Positions 27,815-36,929 of a DNA stretch of 64,000 nt are shown here, piece by piece. The position numbers and the translations under genes are program-made. Origin of the DNA: Niabella drilacis (GTDB lineage Bacteria > Bacteroidota > Bacteroidia > Chitinophagales > Chitinophagaceae); contig NZ_FMZO01000002.1 in assembly GCF_900101395.1 (NCBI RefSeq), forward strand, positions 509,840 to 573,839, in the 5' to 3' direction. Under the pieces are notes generated by a model. It ran no database searches. It was not told where the DNA came from and was given only the letters and a program-made list of their open reading frames with translations. How positions within the stretch are numbered: position 1 is the stretch's first letter; each line of letters opens with the position of its first letter.

Positions 27815-29047
27815 TTATAAGCGCTTCAGCATATCAACGGTCTGGCTTTCAATAGGTTCCTTTCTCCTTTTTAAGCTGCTGCTGCCGGACAACAGGATAC
27901 AGAGGGCCGTAAACGCACAAAATGCCATGATCCCGCCCATAGGAACAGCCGTTTCATTATGAAACAGGCTCACCATCACCGTACTGAGCGCACCTACCGC
28001 CATCTGGATGCAGCCCAGCAGGGCCGAAGCGCTGCCGGCGTTTTCATGAAAAGGGGCAATGGCCAGGGCCGAGGCATTGGGAAAGGTAAAACCCTGGCAG
28101 GCAAGAAAAATGCAGCAAAGCAGGATGCTGCTGTACAATCCCCACCAGTTAAGGGCAAATCCTGCAAAAAGCAGGACCCCGGCCAGGACCTGGAAACTGA
28201 CGGCGCGGGGAATGATATACGCACTGGTACGTTTCCGCAAAACACGGGCATTGATCTGTGTGGCGGTTACCAGGCCCGCTGCTACAATGGTAAAGATCCA
28301 GCCATATACTTTTTCACTGACCCCGAAGATCTCCATGAATACATGCGGGGACCCGGCAATATAGGCATAAAGGCCGGCTGCGGTAAAGGACCCGGCAAAG
28401 GCATAAGTAACGAATTGCCGTTCCCTGAAAACGGTTCCGAATTTGCCAAGGATGGCCCGGGGATACAGGGAATACCCGGGGTCCGGCTTTTTGGACTCGG
28501 GCAGCAGGAAGAACACCAGGGCAACAATGATAGTGCCAATGGCGCCTAACACAATAAAGATGGATTGCCAGCCGAAGGCTGCAGCCAGGTAGCCCCCGGC
28601 AGTCGGGGCAATAATAGGAGATACGCCTACTACCAGCATCAGCAGGGAAAAGATCTTGGCATTTTCCTTTACGTCGAACAGATCCCGTACAATAGCCCGG
28701 GATGCCACCATGCCCACACAGCCGCCGATGGCCTGCAGGAAGCGTAACCCGATCAGCATTTCGATGGAACGGGCAAATACACAGCCGAAAGAGGCCAGGA
28801 TATAAGCAGCCATACCAATATACAGGGGCTTTTTCCGTCCATATTTATCTAACAGCGGACCATATAATAATTGCCCGGCAGAGATCCCTACAAAAAAGCC
28901 GGAAAGGGTAAGCGACACTTTACTAACATCTGTATGCAGGTCCTTTGCTATATCCGGGAAACCCGGGAGGTACATATCGATGGAAAAGGGGCCAATAGCC
29001 GATAACAGGCCTAATATTAATAAACGGATAAACCTTTGCTCCTTCAT
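27815..29047 (-). CDS. Bcr/CflA-type multidrug efflux MFS transporter
   Basis: This inner-membrane major-facilitator protein has 410 residues and about 12 membrane segments. The loop-2 motif YGPLLDKYGRKKPLY and the early GPFSIDMYLPGFPDIAKDL are typical of the Bcr/CflA (DHA1) drug efflux group. The C terminus is short and charged. It is flanked by rplS and an outer-membrane barrel gene, without evident operon partners. The exported drug or metabolite is unknown. Confidence 0.88.
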   Translation of the reverse strand: MKEQRFIRLLILGLLSAIGPFSIDMYLPGFPDIAKDLHTDVSKVSLTLSGFFVGISAGQLLYGPLLDKYGRKKPLYIGMAAYILASFGCVFARSIEMLIGLRFLQAIGGCVGMVASRAIVRDLFDVKENAKIFSLLMLVVGVSPIIAPTAGGYLAAAFGWQSIFIVLGAIGTIIVALVFFLLPESKKPDPGYSLYPRAILGKFGTVFRERQFVTYAFAGSFTAAGLYAYIAGSPHVFMEIFGVSEKVYGWIFTIVAAGLVTATQINARVLRKRTSAYIIPRAVSFQVLAGVLLFAGFALNWWGLYSSILLCCIFLACQGFTFPNASALAIAPFHENAGSASALLGCIQMAVGALSTVMVSLFHNETAVPMGGIMAFCAFTALCILLSGSSSLKRRKEPIESQTVDMLKRL

Positions 29048-29124
29048 AAATCAGGAGCAAAGGTAAGGTTAAGGTTAGAATAGTTATGGAAATGAAAGAT
29101 TAAGGTAAGAAGGTATTCTCCTGT

Positions 29125-29727
29125 TTAAAAAACCACACTGAAGCCCAGTCCCAGCGTATGAAGCGCATCGCGGCCAATAGTGGTTCTTGCTGCAAAGGTC
29201 TTTTCTGTTGTACCGGGTCCTGTATGGTTTTGGGTGTAGTTGACCGAAAAGATATTGGGAAGCATCAGTTCGATGCGGGCCCAGTCCAGCACACTGTAGG
29301 ACAGCCCGGGGGTAAAGCCTAAACTAACCGCGTCATACATCGATCTTTTATCACTGGCGGCACTGATCCTGCTGCTTAAATGGGAATAGCCTGCTGCAGA
29401 TTCCCCAAAAAGATGAAAAGCATTACTCAGCGGTTTGTATACCCGGTTAAACACACCAGCGGAAAAACCGGAATGCCCCGGACTTGTATTGTTGGCCTTA
29501 TCACCAAACAGGTAACCTCCCTGTACCCCCCACAGCATGTTGGGCGTAAACGCATGCCCGATCTTCAACTGGACTGTTCCTGATTTTATGTGATCGGTGC
29601 CGTTTAATTGATTGTTATTGAAGTTGATGCTTCCCCCAATGAGTGTAGACCCCTTTTCTGTTTGGGCATGGGCGTGGATGAGGCAACAAAAAGCAAATAG
29701 CGTAGTTATGAATATTTCTTTTTTCAT
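29125..29727 (-). CDS. Outer-membrane beta-barrel protein, tandem copy 1
   Basis: This is a 200-residue protein with a signal peptide ending in HAHAQ. The mature start TEKGSTLIGGSINF, repeated amphipathic strands and a terminal Phe (LGFSVVF) mark a small outer-membrane barrel. It is clearly paralogous to the next gene upstream: both share EKGSTLIGG, FNRLYKPL-type and LPNI.SVNYT segments. The function is unknown. Confidence 0.75.
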   Translation of the reverse strand: MKKEIFITTLFAFCCLIHAHAQTEKGSTLIGGSINFNNNQLNGTDHIKSGTVQLKIGHAFTPNMLWGVQGGYLFGDKANNTSPGHSGFSAGVFNRVYKPLSNAFHLFGESAAGYSHLSSRISAASDKRSMYDAVSLGFTPGLSYSVLDWARIELMLPNIFSVNYTQNHTGPGTTEKTFAARTTIGRDALHTLGLGFSVVF

Positions 29728-29786
29728 GATTGATTTTTAAAAGTGGAACATATAGTAAAAGGGCAGCCGGATAACGGACGTTTTTC

Positions 29787-30395
29787 CTAAAAAAGCAGGG
29801 TAAAGCCCAGGCCCAGCAGGTCGGCAGTGCTTCCGCTTAAACTGGTGTTTACATTAAAATGCTTGTCCTTGAGTTTCGTGCCACCGAAAACAGTCCGGGT
29901 GCTTGTATAGTTTACAGAAAGGATATTAGGAAGGGTTAATTCCAGCTGCGCCCAATCGAAGATTTTATAAGAAATACCGGGGGAAAACCCAAGCGACACC
30001 TGGTCTCTTGTCGGTTTCAGGTTTTCGTCGGACGATGTGAATACCATATGCATATACGACAGCGAGGTTTCACCGTAAAGGTTGAAGCCTTTTCCTAACG
30101 GCTTGTACAACCGGTTAAAAACACCTCCGCCGTAGGTGTCGCTTTTCGTTTGGAAGGAGTTGTAACGCGACCGGGTGGTTGTATGGCCAATGGCTCCCCA
30201 AACGCCCCATACCACGTTCTCTGAAAAAGCCCGGCCCGCTTTTAAAGTGACCATTCCTCCGCGCATTTTGGCTGTATCACTCTTGCTGGCAAACGAAACA
30301 TCCCCGCCAATGAGTGTGGACCCTTTTTCAACCTGGGCGTTCGAGTAAAGATAGGCGCATGTCAGCAAGGCCACCATGAGTAGTTTTGTCTTCAT
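29787..30395 (-). CDS. Outer-membrane beta-barrel protein, tandem copy 2
   Basis: This 202-residue paralog of the downstream gene has a signal peptide ending in SNAQ, the shared mature start VEKGSTLIGGDVSF and a C-terminal aromatic barrel signature (LGLGFTLLF). I chose the MKTKLL start because it begins the signal peptide; the longer frame adds ten residues. The tandem pair probably arose by duplication and is likely cotranscribed (59-bp gap). The function is unknown. Confidence 0.75.
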   Translation of the reverse strand: MKTKLLMVALLTCAYLYSNAQVEKGSTLIGGDVSFASKSDTAKMRGGMVTLKAGRAFSENVVWGVWGAIGHTTTRSRYNSFQTKSDTYGGGVFNRLYKPLGKGFNLYGETSLSYMHMVFTSSDENLKPTRDQVSLGFSPGISYKIFDWAQLELTLPNILSVNYTSTRTVFGGTKLKDKHFNVNTSLSGSTADLLGLGFTLLF

Positions 30396-30504
30396 AAATT
30401 CAGTTTTTTGAAGGTTAAAAATCAATTTTCAATAAGGGTTCAAAAATAAGGGAAGGACAATTGTGTAAAAACGGGTTTAACGAATGATTATCAGAATAAA
30501 ACGT

Positions 30505-30538
30505 AAATAAAAAAGTCTTTACATTTTGTAAAGACTTT
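30505..30538 (-). terminator. Rho-independent terminator of rny
   Basis: AAAGTCTTTACA and its complement form a 12-bp stem with a 3-nt loop; on the minus strand it is followed by TTTTTATT. It lies 27 bp after the rny stop codon. Confidence 0.88.
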
Positions 30539-30564
30539 AATTGTTTTATTGCTGTAAAGCAGTT

Positions 30565-32124
30565 CTATCTTGCCACGTTCACCGCTCTTTTTTCGCGGAT
30601 CACGGTTACCTTGATCTGACCCGGGAAGGTCATTTCTGTCTGGATCTTCTGGGCTATTTCAAAAGATAGTTTATCACTGTCCTGGTCGCTTACCTTATCC
30701 GATTCTACGATCACACGCAGCTCGCGGCCGGCCTGGATGGCATAGGCTTTTTCCACGCCCGGATAGCTGGTGGCCAGGTTCTCCAGGTCCTTGATCCGCT
30801 GCAGGTATTGCTGCATGATCTCCCTGCGGGCGCCGGGGCGGGCACCGCTGATGGCATCACATGCCTGTACGATGGGCGCAATCACATATTGCATTTCCGC
30901 TTCATCGTGGTGTGCTGCTATAGCATTTACCACGGCGGGGTTCTCACCATATTTTTCTGCCAGCTTTGCACCTAACAGCGCGTGGCTCAGTTCTGATTCT
31001 TCATCCGGCACTTTACCAATATCGTGCAGCAGGCCTGCGCGTTTGGCCAGTTTGGGGTTCAGTCCCAGTTCAGAGGCCATGATGGCGCAAAGGTTGGCCG
31101 TTTCGCGGCTGTGCATCAGCAGGTTCTGTCCGTAGGACGAACGGTAGCGCATACGGCCTACCATCCGTACCAGTTCTTTATGCAATCCGTGGATCCCCAG
31201 GTCAATAACGGTTCGTTCCCCGATCTCCATTACCTGCTCTTCGATCTGCTTGCGGGTTTTTTCAACCACCTCCTCGATACGGGCCGGGTGGATCCGTCCG
31301 TCGGTAACCAGGCGCTGTAAGCTCAGCCGCGCAATTTCGCGGCGCAGCGGGTCAAAGCAGGAGAGCAGGATGGCCTCGGGGGTGTCGTCTACAATAAGAT
31401 CCACTCCTGTAGCAGCTTCCAGCGCCCGGATATTACGTCCTTCGCGGCCAATGATCTGTCCTTTCACCTCATCGCTTTCCAGGTTGAACACGGTGATCGA
31501 GTTCTCAATAGCCTGCTCAGCCGCGGTGCGCTGGATGGTTTGTATAATAATCTTGCGGGCTTCTTTATTGGCCTTTTGTTTGGCTTCGTCGATGATCTCC
31601 TGCTGGATGCCGATGGCCTGGGTCTGGGCCTCGTTCTTCAGGCTTTCCACCAGCTGGCTTTTGGCTTCTTCGGCAGACAGGCCGGCAATTTTTTCCAGCC
31701 GGCGGATATGCTCTTCCTGGTGCTTTTCCAGTTCCGTCCGTTTTTTATTAACTACCTCTATCTGGCGATTGAGGTTCTCTTTAATAGCATCATTTTCCTT
31801 GATCTGCTTTTCAGCATTGGTCTCTTTCTGGCTGAGTGATTGTTCTTTTTGCTTGATGCGGTTCTCCGATTCTGACAGTTTCCGGTTGCGCTCATTGACT
31901 TCTTTTTCATGAGCGGCTTTTAAAGAAACAAAACGTTCTTTGGCTTCCAGCTCTTTTTCCTTGCGGATGGTTTCTGCTTTTAGTTCTGCTTCTTTGAGGA
32001 TGTTTTTGGAATGTAACTCCGCTTCTTCAATTTTCTGCTGTGTGTTTTTTGCAAAGATCAGTTTACCGGCGATAATACCTACTACCAGGCCGCCCAGGAT
32101 ATAAACAATTATTAAAGGATCCAT
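30565..32124 (-). CDS. rny: Ribonuclease Y
   Basis: RNase Y is a membrane-anchored endoribonuclease that starts mRNA decay. The 519 residues have the standard order. A membrane anchor (about 1-24) leads into a long Glu/Lys-rich coiled coil to about residue 200. A KH domain with [15 protein letters not shown] follows, then an HD domain with [12 protein letters not shown] and AAHHDEAE, and a C-terminal domain containing GRELRV. All catalytic residues appear intact. It is monocistronic. Confidence 0.97.
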   Translation of the reverse strand: MDPLIIVYILGGLVVGIIAGKLIFAKNTQQKIEEAELHSKNILKEAELKAETIRKEKELEAKERFVSLKAAHEKEVNERNRKLSESENRIKQKEQSLSQKETNAEKQIKENDAIKENLNRQIEVVNKKRTELEKHQEEHIRRLEKIAGLSAEEAKSQLVESLKNEAQTQAIGIQQEIIDEAKQKANKEARKIIIQTIQRTAAEQAIENSITVFNLESDEVKGQIIGREGRNIRALEAATGVDLIVDDTPEAILLSCFDPLRREIARLSLQRLVTDGRIHPARIEEVVEKTRKQIEEQVMEIGERTVIDLGIHGLHKELVRMVGRMRYRSSYGQNLLMHSRETANLCAIMASELGLNPKLAKRAGLLHDIGKVPDEESELSHALLGAKLAEKYGENPAVVNAIAAHHDEAEMQYVIAPIVQACDAISGARPGARREIMQQYLQRIKDLENLATSYPGVEKAYAIQAGRELRVIVESDKVSDQDSDKLSFEIAQKIQTEMTFPGQIKVTVIREKRAVNVAR

Positions 32125-32355
32125 TAAATTTCATTTTTATTTTTCTTTTCAGAAAAAGATTCTATAATTCTATTAAACGTTCATGCGTGCCCGGCATTTT
32201 ATTTAGCCGGAAAGGCATAGCGGCGAAGATACAAAAGCGGCATCAAAAAAATACATCTTTAGGTGAACTAAATTATACCCTTCGGAATGAGGAGCTTATG
32301 ATGCTGCCGGGTTGAAGGCTGTATGCTGCATCGGTTTAAAATATATTGCATATAT

Positions 32356-32522
32356 TAAGAGCCTGTTTAAATTTTATTGATGGAATTTATTATGAAACTA
32401 TTTTGGAGCGAAACAAGGAAAATTTTGCAGGCATAGTAGGCCACTATGGCGAAAAATTTAACGCAGTTGCAGCCCAAAACAGCCATAATAAAGCCATTGA
32501 ATGAATTTTAAACAGGCTCTTA
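32356..32522. mobile_element. Palindromic MITE-like element, TA-flanked
   Basis: A 167-bp element begins TAAGAGCCTGTTTAAA and ends with the complement of the same sequence. The two arms (about 83 nt each) match over nearly their whole length with scattered mismatches and meet at a centre CATAGTAGGCCACTATG, so the element can fold into one long hairpin. The outer TA could be the target duplication of an IS630/mariner-like transposase, or part of the inverted repeat. It carries no ORF and would need a transposase in trans. The 231 bp between rny and this element show no gene. Confidence 0.75.
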
Positions 32523-32533
32523 TTGATCTGTAG

Positions 32534-32833
32534 CTTCCTGTAACAAAACGCCCGCTTCCGGCACCGGGGGGCGTATTTATAAAAACCGAGGGCCTTGCCG
32601 ATGGTGTGGCCAGCATCTGGATGCAGCTTAATGGCGTTGATGCCATTATTGCAGATAAGAACAGCGACGATCAAAGTGTAAAGGGTAATTCCGGCTGGAA
32701 ACAGTACGCTATCGAACTTCCCGTTTCCGGCAATGTACAGTCGGTCGCATTCGGCTGTAAAATGATCGGGACGGGTAAAGCCTGGTTCGGCGACCTTGAA
32801 GTGCTGATAGACGGCGTGCCGGTGCAGGAATAA
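32534..32833 (+). pseudogene. Truncated remnant of a larger exported enzyme
   Basis: The frame is open from just after the MITE-like element and codes for FIKTEGLADGVASIWMQ, then a middle with KGNSGWKQYAIELPV and a last strand GKAWFGDLEVLIDGVPV before its stop. I recognise this as the beta-sandwich segment often attached to Bacteroidota S41 peptidase-like or erythromycin-esterase-like proteins. In those it sits inside a much longer chain. Here there is no signal peptide or ATG, only an internal GTG at 32606, and no catalytic domain. A 5' deletion at the mobile element is the simplest explanation; a short stand-alone protein is the alternative. Confidence 0.6.
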
Positions 32834-32893
32834 TGGAACAAGGCCGCGGCACAGGTGCCCTGGCAGATCCCAGTGTGTGCCGGGGAGAGACGG

Positions 32894-34108
32894 TCAATAC
32901 CGGTGTGTGCCTGTAAACGCATCGGTATAGATCTCCCGGATCTGTTGTTCCGAAAGTTCCATAGGACAGCGGGCCAGCAGGCGTTTCTGAAGAAAGCCGT
33001 CTGCGGCCAGTACGCCAATAGCTGCCCGGGGGATTCTGTAGCCCGCCAGTGTTTCCGGAATGCCGATGTCTTTTGTTAATGCAGCCAGGGCCTCAATGCA
33101 TTTTCCTGCGGCTTCATTTATATCAAGATCCGCCGCGGGGGATCCCAGTGCCTGGTAAATGACCGCGAGCCGTTCTGCACAGGAGGGCGCAATATAACCC
33201 AGCACGTAGGGGATCAGCACCGCATTGGATGCACCATGGGCCAGGTGAAACTGGCCGCCCAGCGGGTAAGCCAGCGCATGTATGGCGCCCACTCCCGCAT
33301 TAAAGAATGCCATACCGGCAAGATAGCTGCCATAGGCCATGGCCGTGCGGGCCTCCCGGCTGCTACCTGTTTTTACGGCAGTACGCAGCGAAGAGCTGAT
33401 CAAGCGGATGGCTTGCAGTGCCAGTCCATCCGAATAGGGGTTGGCATTTACGGAAATAAAGGCTTCGATGGCGTGGGTAAGCGCATCCGCGCCGGTAGCG
33501 GCCGTAACACCGGGGGGAACGGAGAGCGTAAAAGCAGGGTCTACAATGGCAGCGTCCGCCAGCAGGTAATCATGTACGATCACATCCTTGGTGCGTTCCA
33601 GTGCCAGTACCGAAATATTGGTTACTTCGGCGCCCGTTCCGGAGGTGGTAGGGATCAGGATCCTGGGCAACCCGCGCTTTTCAATTTTTTGAGTTCCGCC
33701 CAGGTTAAGGTAATTGCTTACCGGACCGGCATTGTGTGCAAATACGGCCACCAGTTTGGCCATGTCAAGGGCGCTGCCTCCTCCAAAACCGATGACCAGT
33801 TTAAAATGGCCGTTCCTCCCAAAATCGATCGCGTTTTGCGCCGTTTTCACCGTAGGCTCTGGAAGGAGATCACTATAGATCGTATAAATTGTTTGTTGCT
33901 GTTCCAGGATGTCCAGCACCGGCCGAATGATCTGAAGCGATACCAGCGCAGGATCGGCAACGATCAGGACAGGACCGCCGCCCGCCTGCAGCAGCAGGTC
34001 AGGCAATTGCTGAATGGCCTGCCAGCCCATAGCAGTGGGAGGAACAGGTTTTATAAGGCTGGTACCGGAAGCGGATTTCAACAGGATTTCGTTAAAAGAT
34101 GCCGTCAT
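32894..34108 (-). CDS. Iron-containing alcohol dehydrogenase
   Basis: This 404-residue group III alcohol dehydrogenase should reduce or oxidise a small aldehyde/alcohol in the cytoplasm with NAD(P)H. Visible motifs are the nucleotide-binding GFGGGSALDMAK, PTTSGTGAEVT, and the metal ligands Asp and His in TGADALTHAIEAF. Two further His lie in AGVGAIHALAYPLGG and FHLAHG. It is divergent from the first ceramidase-like gene, marks the left border of the catabolic island and could handle an aldehyde from an aldolase step. A maleylacetate-reductase-like activity cannot be excluded. Confidence 0.88.
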   Translation of the reverse strand: MTASFNEILLKSASGTSLIKPVPPTAMGWQAIQQLPDLLLQAGGGPVLIVADPALVSLQIIRPVLDILEQQQTIYTIYSDLLPEPTVKTAQNAIDFGRNGHFKLVIGFGGGSALDMAKLVAVFAHNAGPVSNYLNLGGTQKIEKRGLPRILIPTTSGTGAEVTNISVLALERTKDVIVHDYLLADAAIVDPAFTLSVPPGVTAATGADALTHAIEAFISVNANPYSDGLALQAIRLISSSLRTAVKTGSSREARTAMAYGSYLAGMAFFNAGVGAIHALAYPLGGQFHLAHGASNAVLIPYVLGYIAPSCAERLAVIYQALGSPAADLDINEAAGKCIEALAALTKDIGIPETLAGYRIPRAAIGVLAADGFLQKRLLARCPMELSEQQIREIYTDAFTGTHRY

Positions 34109-34232
34109 AAAAGATGCAATAATTTTTTTGAATCACCACCTAAATTCGATTATCTTAGTCGCTATTGAGCAATAGTGATGCCTGGCATAAAATTATAAAA
34201 AGTGGCCGGCAGGCAGCTGTTGCTGCAGGATC

Positions 34233-34251
34233 GTATTATGATTGCGTAGAA
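34233..34251 (+). promoter_or_regulatory. Candidate island regulator site, copy 1
   Basis: GTATTATGATTGCGTAGAA lies 34 bp upstream of the first ceramidase-like gene, in the divergent region with the iron alcohol dehydrogenase. It matches 16 of 19 positions of a sequence upstream of the aminotransferase operon (41598-41616). A 14-bp palindrome (CTATTGAGCAATAG) is nearby at 34162-34175. The AraC protein of the island is the obvious candidate binder; that is inference. Confidence 0.45.
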
Positions 34252-34285
34252 AAATAGCAAAACGTTTCTTATTGTTTAAGATTAA

Positions 34286-35653
34286 ATGATGAACGAAAAG
34301 ATGCTGTCAGCCGGTACGGCAACAACAGAGATCACTCCGCCGGTTGGTTCCATTATAAACGGAGACTTTTTTTCGCACCGTGCGCAGTCGGTCGGGGACC
34401 CGCTTTACGCCAAGGCTATCGTGTTGCAATCGGGTGCCATCCGCTTTGCGTTGGTGATGGTGGATACCTGCTCGCTTACTTATGAGTTCCTGGGCCCTGT
34501 AAAACAGCAGATAGAAGCAATAACGGGCATCCCTCAGCAACACCAGCTGATCGCAGCCACACATATTCATTCCGGCGGGTCGGTTAACGGTATTTTTTTG
34601 TCGGAAGTGGATACCGCCTATTGTGCCCTCCTGGGCAAAGCCCTGGTGCAGGTAGTTGCGAAGGCTTTTGAGTGCCTGACGCCCTGCATGGTTGCCTATG
34701 GATCGGTTCCGGTGCCGGAACACATGGTTTGCCGGCGGTATCATATGAAAAAGGACTTTACGCCTTTTGACCCGTTTGGGAAGGGTACAGACAGGGTTGT
34801 AACCAATCCTTTCGGGTATGAAGACCAGATACTGGAGCAGGCCGGTGAAACGGATCCGGAACTGGCTTTTATGGCCCTCCGTTCACTGGAGGGAACATGG
34901 CTGGCCGTACTGGCAAACTATTCCCTGCATTATGTAGGTGATTTTTCAAAAACAGTGGTCTCCGCCGATTATTTCGGGCATTTTGCCCGTTCGCTAAAAG
35001 AAAGGCTGGGAGCGGGCGCCGACTTTGTGGCCCTTATGTCAAACGGCACCAGCGGTAACATAAATATCTGGGATTTTTTAAATCCGCACCGCTATCCCGG
35101 CGAACCGTTTGAAAAAAGCAGGTTAATTGGCCGGGAGCTGGCAGCGCATATTGTTGATTGTTTGCCGCAATTACAGTGGGATGCTGCCGCAACGCTTTCG
35201 GCAGGCGCCGCGGTGTTTGAGCTGCCGGTGCGTAAACCCGGGCATGCGGCATTGATGCGGGCGCAGCAACAGGTGGAGGGGGGCGTATTGGAAGGGCGCA
35301 GGTCCCTGGATCGGGAAACCGTACAACGGATCTATGCAAGAGAGCAATTGCTTTTAGCTGCTGAGCCGGATCATTGCCCGGTATATATCCAGGGAGTCCG
35401 GATCGGTGCGGGGCGGATCGGTGCGTTTCCCGGGGAGCTCTTTGCTGAAACAGGGCTGTGGCTGAAAGAACGCTTCCGGGGTACCCCTTATTTTACCATT
35501 TGCCTGGCAAACGGGAATATCGGCTATGCGCCACCTCCGCATGAGCTGGAGGCAGGAGGATATGAGACCTGGCGTTGCCGTACAAGCAAACAGGAGGCGG
35601 GTGCCGAGCCGGAAATTAAAAGCCGGATGGAGCAGCTGCTAAAAGGGTTATAA
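34286..35653 (+). CDS. Neutral/alkaline ceramidase-type amidase, cytoplasmic (A)
   Basis: The 455-residue protein follows the catalytic domain of neutral ceramidases, zinc amidases that cut N-acyl bonds. Matching elements are a TATTEITPP start, zinc His in AATHIHSGG (His93/His95), and a second His in NYSLHYVGD followed by SADYFGH. SNGTSGNIN stands at the nucleophile region, then GAFPGELF with the Glu ligand, and NGNIGYAPPPHELEAGGYE with the Tyr region. The C-terminal beta domain and the signal peptide of true ceramidases are absent, so it should act on a small cytoplasmic N-acyl compound. A second homolog lies at 45432-46739. Confidence 0.78.
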   Translation: MMNEKMLSAGTATTEITPPVGSIINGDFFSHRAQSVGDPLYAKAIVLQSGAIRFALVMVDTCSLTYEFLGPVKQQIEAITGIPQQHQLIAATHIHSGGSVNGIFLSEVDTAYCALLGKALVQVVAKAFECLTPCMVAYGSVPVPEHMVCRRYHMKKDFTPFDPFGKGTDRVVTNPFGYEDQILEQAGETDPELAFMALRSLEGTWLAVLANYSLHYVGDFSKTVVSADYFGHFARSLKERLGAGADFVALMSNGTSGNINIWDFLNPHRYPGEPFEKSRLIGRELAAHIVDCLPQLQWDAAATLSAGAAVFELPVRKPGHAALMRAQQQVEGGVLEGRRSLDRETVQRIYAREQLLLAAEPDHCPVYIQGVRIGAGRIGAFPGELFAETGLWLKERFRGTPYFTICLANGNIGYAPPPHELEAGGYETWRCRTSKQEAGAEPEIKSRMEQLLKGL

Positions 35654-35670
35654 AGATCAGGCAGGGAGCT

Positions 35671-36543
35671 TCAGGCCGAAGCATCTACCGTGCGCCGGTA
35701 ATCAGTAGGCGTCATTTTTTTGATCTTTTTAAACTGCCGGTTAAAATTCGCCAGGTTTTTAAAACCACATTCATACGCGATCTCTACTACATTCTTGTTT
35801 TTTTCGGCGATCAGTTTGCAGGCGTATCCCACTCTTACCGTATTGAGGTATTCTACAAAAGTGGTCCGGTAATTTTCTTTGAAAAAATTGCAAAAAGTAG
35901 TGATCGCCATATTCGACCGTGCTGCTATTTCGGGGAGTGAGATGTCGCTGTCGAAATTGCGCATGATGTATTCGGTGATCTTTGCGGACCGGTCGGAGCC
36001 ATTCCAGCATCCCTTTTGCACATATCCCGGGCTCGCCAGCAATTCATATTCCCTGGTATGGGCCAGCAGGTGAAAAATATTGAAGAGCGCCGATAACCGT
36101 TCCAGCCCTGTCATTGTCGGCATCTGCTTCATGATATTGTTGATCTGGTTCCTGGTGTCTCCCTGGATCACCATCCCGTGGGATGCCAGTTGAAATACTT
36201 TTTTCAGTTTTTCCATTTCCGGGATCTCCAGGAATTTTTCTCCCAGGAATTTTTCAACAAACTGGATCACGATCCCATCCGCCTGTTCCCGGGCTTCTCC
36301 GTTTACATAGTTTTCATCATTCAGCCATACATGCTGAAGCCCGGGGCCCATAAAGACGAGGTCTTCTTTATCAAAATACCCGATATGGTCGCCCACCATC
36401 CGGCGGCCGGTACTGCTGGTGATCAACACCAGCTCATATTCGGGATGGTAATGCCAGGGGCAGGGAAAAAACTGGCCACTTTCACGAAACACAATAAATG
36501 ACTTATCATAATCCTGGGGCAAACGTTGTTCAATCGCTTTCAT
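35671..36543 (-). CDS. AraC-family transcriptional regulator
   Basis: This 290-residue regulator has an N-terminal cupin-like sensing domain (FPCPWHYHPEYELVLI) and a C-terminal double helix-turn-helix. Its blocks are ISLPEIAARSNMAITTFCNFF and VVEIAYECGFKNLANFNRQFKK. It is the only regulator in the island, lies head-to-head with the sialidase-like operon, and is convergent with the first ceramidase-like gene. It probably controls the flanking operons in response to a pathway sugar or intermediate. Confidence 0.92.
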   Translation of the reverse strand: MKAIEQRLPQDYDKSFIVFRESGQFFPCPWHYHPEYELVLITSSTGRRMVGDHIGYFDKEDLVFMGPGLQHVWLNDENYVNGEAREQADGIVIQFVEKFLGEKFLEIPEMEKLKKVFQLASHGMVIQGDTRNQINNIMKQMPTMTGLERLSALFNIFHLLAHTREYELLASPGYVQKGCWNGSDRSAKITEYIMRNFDSDISLPEIAARSNMAITTFCNFFKENYRTTFVEYLNTVRVGYACKLIAEKNKNVVEIAYECGFKNLANFNRQFKKIKKMTPTDYRRTVDASA

Positions 36544-36929
36544 AATTCGAAAATTAAGGCTGATATTATTCTGTTATAAATTTAGGTAAAATAGTACCAG
36601 TTCTGGTTGCGGGGTGAAAGAAAGTACCATGAGTCGATCAGATAATACTATATAATCCTTTACAGGCCCAGTATTTTTGACAGGGAGGAACGAAGAGCGG
36701 GAGCTTGCAGGGCAGGTTTGGCATCTTACTGTTCTTCCCGGGTATATTGTTCATAACCAGGAGTAAAACAGGGTGTGATAGCACGGCCGGGGTCATTCCC
36801 GCTGAAGGATGCCCGGTATTATTGCAGGAGAAACGGCCGGCCGGTATAGAGGCACCCGAAATATAGTATTACTTTGAGGATCCTGGTCAACCGGGTACGG
36901 AACTGACGGGGTTTAAAAACAGGAAGCAA
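36544..36929. promoter_or_regulatory. Divergent control region of araC-type gene and catabolic operon 1
   Basis: This 386-bp region has no gene. At 36624-36642 it holds GTACCATGAGTCGATCAGA, which resembles the shared motifs at 34233 and 41598 (GTA.CATGA.TCG.T core in common with the latter). The motif is 81 bp from the AraC start codon and 287 bp from the sialidase-like gene. Confidence 0.4.

Noticed and set aside
34162-34175. 14-bp palindrome CTATTGAGCAATAG as a defined operator
   Set aside because: It occurs once in the island and is not repeated in front of other operons, so only the 19-bp motif is proposed as a shared site.
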